Shown: in pieces, positions 59,923 to 64,000 of the stretch
How the letters are laid out: every line of letters starts with the position of its first letter
How positions within the stretch are numbered: the first letter of the stretch is position 1
Assembly (NCBI GenBank): GCA_035771175.1
Contig: CM069596.1
Coordinates: forward strand, 12,667,001-12,731,000
Direction of reading: 5' to 3'
Length of the DNA stretch: 64,000 bases
DNA from: Paratinospora sagittata
Taxonomy: Eukaryota > Streptophyta > Magnoliopsida > Ranunculales > Menispermaceae
The notes under the pieces: generated by a model
Database searches by the model: none
What the model saw: only the letters and a program-made list of their open reading frames with translations
Told to the model about the DNA's origin: nothing
Made by a program: the position numbers and the translations under genes

Positions 59923-59934
59923 GCTCTGATACCA
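59923..59934 (-). promoter_or_regulatory. GYP4 primer-binding site (tRNA-Met)
   Basis: The complement of GCTCTGATACCA gives TGGTATCAGAGC, four bases from the right LTR. This makes the right LTR the true 5' LTR of the minus-strand element. Confidence 0.93.
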
Positions 59935-59938
59935 ATGT

Positions 59939-61693
59939 TGTCGCGACCCACTCTATATTAGTGATGTCACGACCGACATATAATACCATATACGCCACAC
60001 CGACGTATACAATACTATTTCAGCCTTCTAATACCTCTATTTTCATAAAAATTTTGGCATAATCTCCCCTTAAATATTGACTATCACAAACCTAATTATC
60101 ACAATCAAAACATTATTCACATTTATTCATTCACATAAATACCAAATTCCTCACATCATACCACAAACGATCATATATGTCATCACTCCACTCATTTAGT
60201 GATAATATATATATACATATGATGTTAAATATACATAACCCAAAATAACATGTTCTCAATCCTCAAACCATACATACATAGGAAAAAGAAATCGAAGAGT
60301 CAACTACTCTTCTCTTGCCTTGCCTTTCCCTTTATCTCTACCTGAAATATTTGAGGAAAATGGGGTGAGCTACAACAAGCTCAGTGAATATTTCTAACAA
60401 TGACACTATATATACATTAATAAATAAAACATGCATGCTGAGCAATTCCATTTATAAATCAACAATATAACCCTGTCATATTTTCATTCCTAGATAATCC
60501 AAAATCACTCAAATCATTATAATTTATTTGTTTATCACATAGTCATTTAATTCTAACTCTCCAATTCATACAATTAATTCTCATAGTTCCATTCCGGTCT
60601 AAAATTCACGTGAGGCGTACCAAATATTTTACACAGCCCTCATGATTATTTTTAAGGCAATGGACAATAAAAATAGGTTTTTCAACCACATTCCACTAAT
60701 GTCCAAGTTTGTCGTATTTGCTGAATTTATTCAGGCATATATTAAAAATATCAATCGATATCCAAAAATCATAATTTTGGTATCAAAATGTCCGGAATTT
60801 AGTTCTCTATAATTCTATGGTTTCAAATAAGAATTGCACAGGAGTTTGACATGGTTGCAAAGGCCCCCAGTGTCAAATTTGGCTTTTCGACAGCTGTAGC
60901 GGCACCAATATTACACATGAACATAAACAAACCACATATCTAGTATCTACACATCTATAGGAGTCATAATATATCGTTTCTATGTGTTTCCACTTAAAGT
61001 GGGTCCAACCCCCATTTTTGAAAACACGGTAAAACACCTCCTATAACAAAAATTATACAAATAGAAACATCACAAGTAGCTTAAAGATCAATTTTGTGAC
61101 GAAAAAGAGCGAAAAATGACTTACCCACGAGACGAATCGACTGCGAAACACATCGTTCTCCCCCGGACGCCCTTTTTCTTTCTCCTTTGCTCGTACGTCT
61201 TCTTTCTTTCCTCATTTTTTTTTCTGAAAACCAAAACGCTAGAAAGTGAGAGAATAAGATGAGCATGGTTTTTTATGATTCCATGCTTCTTAGAGCCATT
61301 TAGCTAACCAACTCCATTGTTAATTTTTAAGCACCGATTAACATGATTCCGTGCATCAAAAGCCACCTAATTAACCAACCTCCTCCCTTAGATTTAATAT
61401 AATTTGTTTCCTTTTATTTACACCAATTAATAATACCATCTTCTTCACCCTCTTTATTTAATTTAATTTAATCATACATTATCTAACTTCAATTCACATA
61501 TTTAACTCACTTAATTCAATTCACATATTTATATGACAACTCACATATTTAATTTATACCATTCAATTTATGAATGTAGCATTTATTCTCATACGTACAT
61601 ACATTTGACTCTTACGTATGTATACACATATTATACACCTCGATATACACGTAAGTCAACATATGTATTTAATTAAAACTACGGGGTGTTACA
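59939..61693 (-). repeat. GYP4 right (5') LTR, minus orientation
   Basis: 1755 bp, in sense TGTAACACCCCGTAG to GTGGGTCGCGACA. An inverted copy of 50751-55012. It lacks about 500 bp present in the left LTR between GTTGATTT and ATAAATGGAATTGC; ATTT at both edges suggests a microhomology-mediated deletion. Micro reading frame at 60304-60342. Confidence 0.92.
60304..60342 (-). other. LTR micro reading frame in GYP4 right LTR
   Basis: Sense strand: ATTTCAG then a frame encoding GRDKGKGKAREE and TAG (60304-60306). The acceptor-like TTTCAG is better preserved here than in the left LTR. Confidence 0.5.
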
Positions 61694-63496
61694 CTTAGGG
61701 CAAATAAGTACCATGAGGAAGGTTTCATAAGAAAAGTCCCATTAGAAGATTTCAAACATGGGCATACACGTGGCACCCTCCGCCACGTGGTGTCTAGAAA
61801 TGTGATATTTTTGTTGGTTGGCATGGAGCTGGTGCAATTATATCTTGAAAATAAATGCTAGGGTGTTTCCATTTGGAAGGATTAAATGGACCTTATTTGG
61901 AGATGTTGTAATTTGATGTTTTTGAGTGAAGTGTAGACCTAGCTAGACATTAATTAGGATTCAATATCTTTCTCTCTAGTGAACTTATGGGATGATTATT
62001 GTGCCAGCAAGATTATTGGAAGAATAGTGAGGTATTTTATAGGATGAAGGTTCGATAAGTAGGTTTAAACACGTTAGATCTTTAATTGAACAGTTAATGA
62101 TTATATGAGAATCATAAAGTCCAAGAAGAAAAATCTAGATAAATTTATGTACTTATTGGGAGTTAAGATTTGAGGATCTTTTGATTATGATAAATGATTT
62201 GTGTTGACTTTAAGGTCTTTGGGGCTTTTCAAGCTCATGATCTTGTATGTGCAATATATGATTTGTGAGGATTATTTTAATGCATATTGCCATGGGCATC
62301 AAAGTGAGTGCATAATATTTTGCTAGTCTTGCCATGTAGAGTGTATGACTAGATCAGGATGGATTTGTAAATTTTGATGTGTCAGAATTATTTGATCTTG
62401 ATATTTCATATGATGAGTGTTTGTGTCAAAGGAAGTGTAGTCATAGATTGGTATTAGCATACCCGATTTTTGTTTAATATTAAATTGATCAAAGGATTAC
62501 ATTACTTGATTTTAGTTCTAATATGATCACTTTTGGTATGTTGATTTTGGGTATTGGTATAATCAAATTGGATTAGATGATCATAATGAGAGAAGATGGG
62601 AGGTTGTGCACATTGACATGAGTTCAGTGTGTTTCTCAACCGATGATTGTGGATTAATTATACAAGATCTTAGGTTATGGAATTAACCTAGAATAAGAGA
62701 AGTAATGAAGTATAGGATAAGGTCACTTAATAGAATTGGTGCATGACTGTGAAGATTGGATGATCCAATTAGTTAGAAAACCTTTCTAGATATATAAGGT
62801 TGAATTGGTGAGAAATGAGAGTCTAGTCTCTATGAACAAATCAATACGAATTTTAGGTAGATATTTATTTATCAAGAAATCAACTTCAAGACTATGCAAG
62901 GATGATATTTATTTTAGAGAAAGACTTATGAATTGTAATCAAGATTAAGTCAAAATACTGGTGAGAAAATTTTAAGTTTAATACGTGATTATTTAATCTT
63001 GGAAGAAAACATAAACCTTAAGGAGAATAGGACTTAAGGAAAGCGGCATGAATATGCCTGCTTTGAATAATGGGCCTTGAAGGTAGACCATTAAATGACA
63101 TTAGGAATGACTAGATCTAATGATCTGACCAAGGATTTGATTGGAATAAGATCCATAACCTAAAGTGTTGAACTAATGGCTGCCACAACAAGTCTTAGAT
63201 GCTTGCGAGCACAAGAAAGGATACAAGACCTTGGAGCTTAAGGGCCATCAAAACTAGGCCATCACCCAATAGTCAAGGTTCGAGAAGCCAAGTCCGAGAG
63301 AATATCATAGCAGCCTTCGGTTGAAGAACCTTATGCGGAATGAGAACATGAGCTTAGGGAACTCAACTGCTAACGATCGTCACCTCATTCCATAGGGGGT
63401 GAACTGTTAAGTTGACTTCCACTAGAAGGATTGTTATTCCTTGGGAGAAATGTGTTTCAAGCATATTATTGGGTATCGTTCATGCAAGTAGACAAT
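61694..63496. other. Anonymous DNA, probably GYP3 interior
   Basis: By TSD logic this continues the sequence interrupted by GYP4 at 50750, so it may be GYP3 internal DNA. I find no gag or pol motif on either strand. Two CACGTG boxes at 61767-61772 and 61784-61789 form an inverted pair. Confidence 0.45.
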
Positions 63497-64000
63497 TGTC
63501 ACGACCCATAATACGTGACGTCATGACCGGCACAGAACCCCCGGGTATACCCTCCATCGGTACACTCGGCGTCCCGTCAGCCTAATATAAATTAAAAATC
63601 CAAATAAAACACAAACCTAATTAACATCCATCTAAACATGATCAAGGATTTAATAAACATATTACATCTCCAAATTTACCAAAAATAAAATTCCATAAGT
63701 TCACAAAATAATACAACCCAACACATCCCATCTGTGTGTTAAATATACAAATACTAGGTGTTATCATGTACATAGTATCAAATACAAAAATAAATGTACA
63801 ACACCTACATCAATCAAAATCAAGCGACGCTCCGCAGTCAAGCCTTCCCTTTACCCTTCCTATCAGATCCTGAAAGAAAAGGGTGAGGTGTGAGCTACAA
63901 CAAGCTCAGTGAATGTCATTTACAAGTGGCATATACTTGCATTTATAAAAACATGACAAGATCATGATGATGAAATAGATTACATACATGCTAACATAAA
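63497..64000 (-). repeat. GYP5: gypsy LTR, minus, cut by window end
   Basis: Starts (LTR 3' end on plus) TGTCACGACCCATAATACG and aligns with GS1 from 30348 (shared CATGACCGGCA, CCCGTCAGCC, GAGCTACAACAAGCTCAGTGAATG). Contains the TGAGCT/AGCTCA palindrome (63891-63908) and micro reading frame (63838-63873). Whether it is a solo LTR or part of an element cannot be judged. Confidence 0.88.
63838..63873 (-). other. LTR micro reading frame in GYP5
   Basis: Sense: TTTCTTTCAG then a frame encoding GSDRKGKGKA and TGA (63838-63840). Closest relative is GS1, with the same K-G-K-G-K-A but different synonymous codons. Confidence 0.5.

Larger units (their letters stand above)
50751..61693 (-). mobile_element. 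GYP4: Ty3/gypsy with LTRs in inverted orientation
   Basis: Left LTR (50751-55012) reads plus; gag-pol (55085-59758) and the right LTR (59939-61693) read minus. Both outer ends are the LTR 5' terminus TGTAACACCCCG. Flanks CCTAG (50746-50750) and CTTAG (61694-61698) match at four of five positions. A normal minus-strand element would show the LTR 3' end on the left. Coding decay is extensive. Confidence 0.85.

Noticed and set aside
1..64000. A conventional host gene
   Set aside because: No frame outside transposon domains shows a recognisable protein family, and intron-exon structure cannot be supported from sequence alone.

Overview
This is plant nuclear DNA from a heterochromatic, repeat-dense region. 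The evidence is the plant-type retrotransposon lineages (chromovirus-like Ty3/gypsy, Athila-like Ty3/gypsy, Sirevirus-like Ty1/copia), primer-binding sites matching plant initiator-Met and Asp tRNAs, and LTRs of 1.4-3 kb. I found no host protein gene, rRNA, tRNA gene or CRISPR array. Nearly every base I can assign belongs to an LTR retrotransposon, a solo LTR, or a small DNA transposon inserted in one. I cannot name the species.

Layout. (i) 1-17746: a decayed copia element (COP1; gag at 1-1612, pol at 12488-15476, 3' LTR at 15763-17623) is split by a nearly intact gypsy element (GYP1, 1646-12482). COP1 itself lies in the tail of an older copia-type LTR. (ii) 17747-22018: unrecognised DNA, a decayed copia-type LTR, and solo LTR S1. 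(iii) 22262-41892: a minus-strand gypsy element (GYP2). Its 3' LTR holds solo LTR S2, which holds S3 (containing a hAT-type MITE and solo LTR S4), S5 and a solo gypsy LTR (GS1). Its pol is broken by a rearranged block (35593-39451) and truncated by an Athila-like element. (iv) 41893-50750: the Athila-like element (ATH1; LTR, PBS, start of gag), interrupted in gag by a third gypsy (GYP3). Both LTRs contain copia-type solo LTRs (S7, S8). (v) 50751-61693: a fourth gypsy (GYP4, minus-strand gag-pol) whose two LTRs face opposite directions; its left LTR contains S9. (vi) 61694-63496: anonymous DNA, probably GYP3 interior. (vii) 63497-64000: the start of a fifth gypsy LTR (GYP5), cut by the window end.

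Insertion order follows from target-site duplications (TSDs), many of which can be read directly: S1 CCAAC, S2 ATAAT, S4 AGTTT, GS1 ATAGG, the MITE CTACTGAC; one-mismatch TSDs for GYP1, S5, S7, S8, S9 and GYP4. At least nine copia-type LTRs are solo, so LTR-LTR recombination has been frequent here.

The most interesting signals are inside the LTRs. Divergent copia-type LTRs share arrays of short hairpins downstream of the TATA box, with a nearly constant loop (ACCCGTAA) and compensating changes in the arms; a C-rich-loop hairpin at the LTR end that also covaries; and separate palindrome arrays upstream of the TATA box. Gypsy LTRs of four families share a palindrome, a pyrimidine tract ending in AG, and a very short reading frame ending Lys-Gly-Lys-(Gly-Lys-Ala)-stop whose copies differ mainly at synonymous positions. 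Two rearrangements also stand out: the inverted LTRs of GYP4, and an Athila gag cut at the same nucleotide in two places 8 kb apart, in opposite orientations, each half abutting the matching end of one LTR family.
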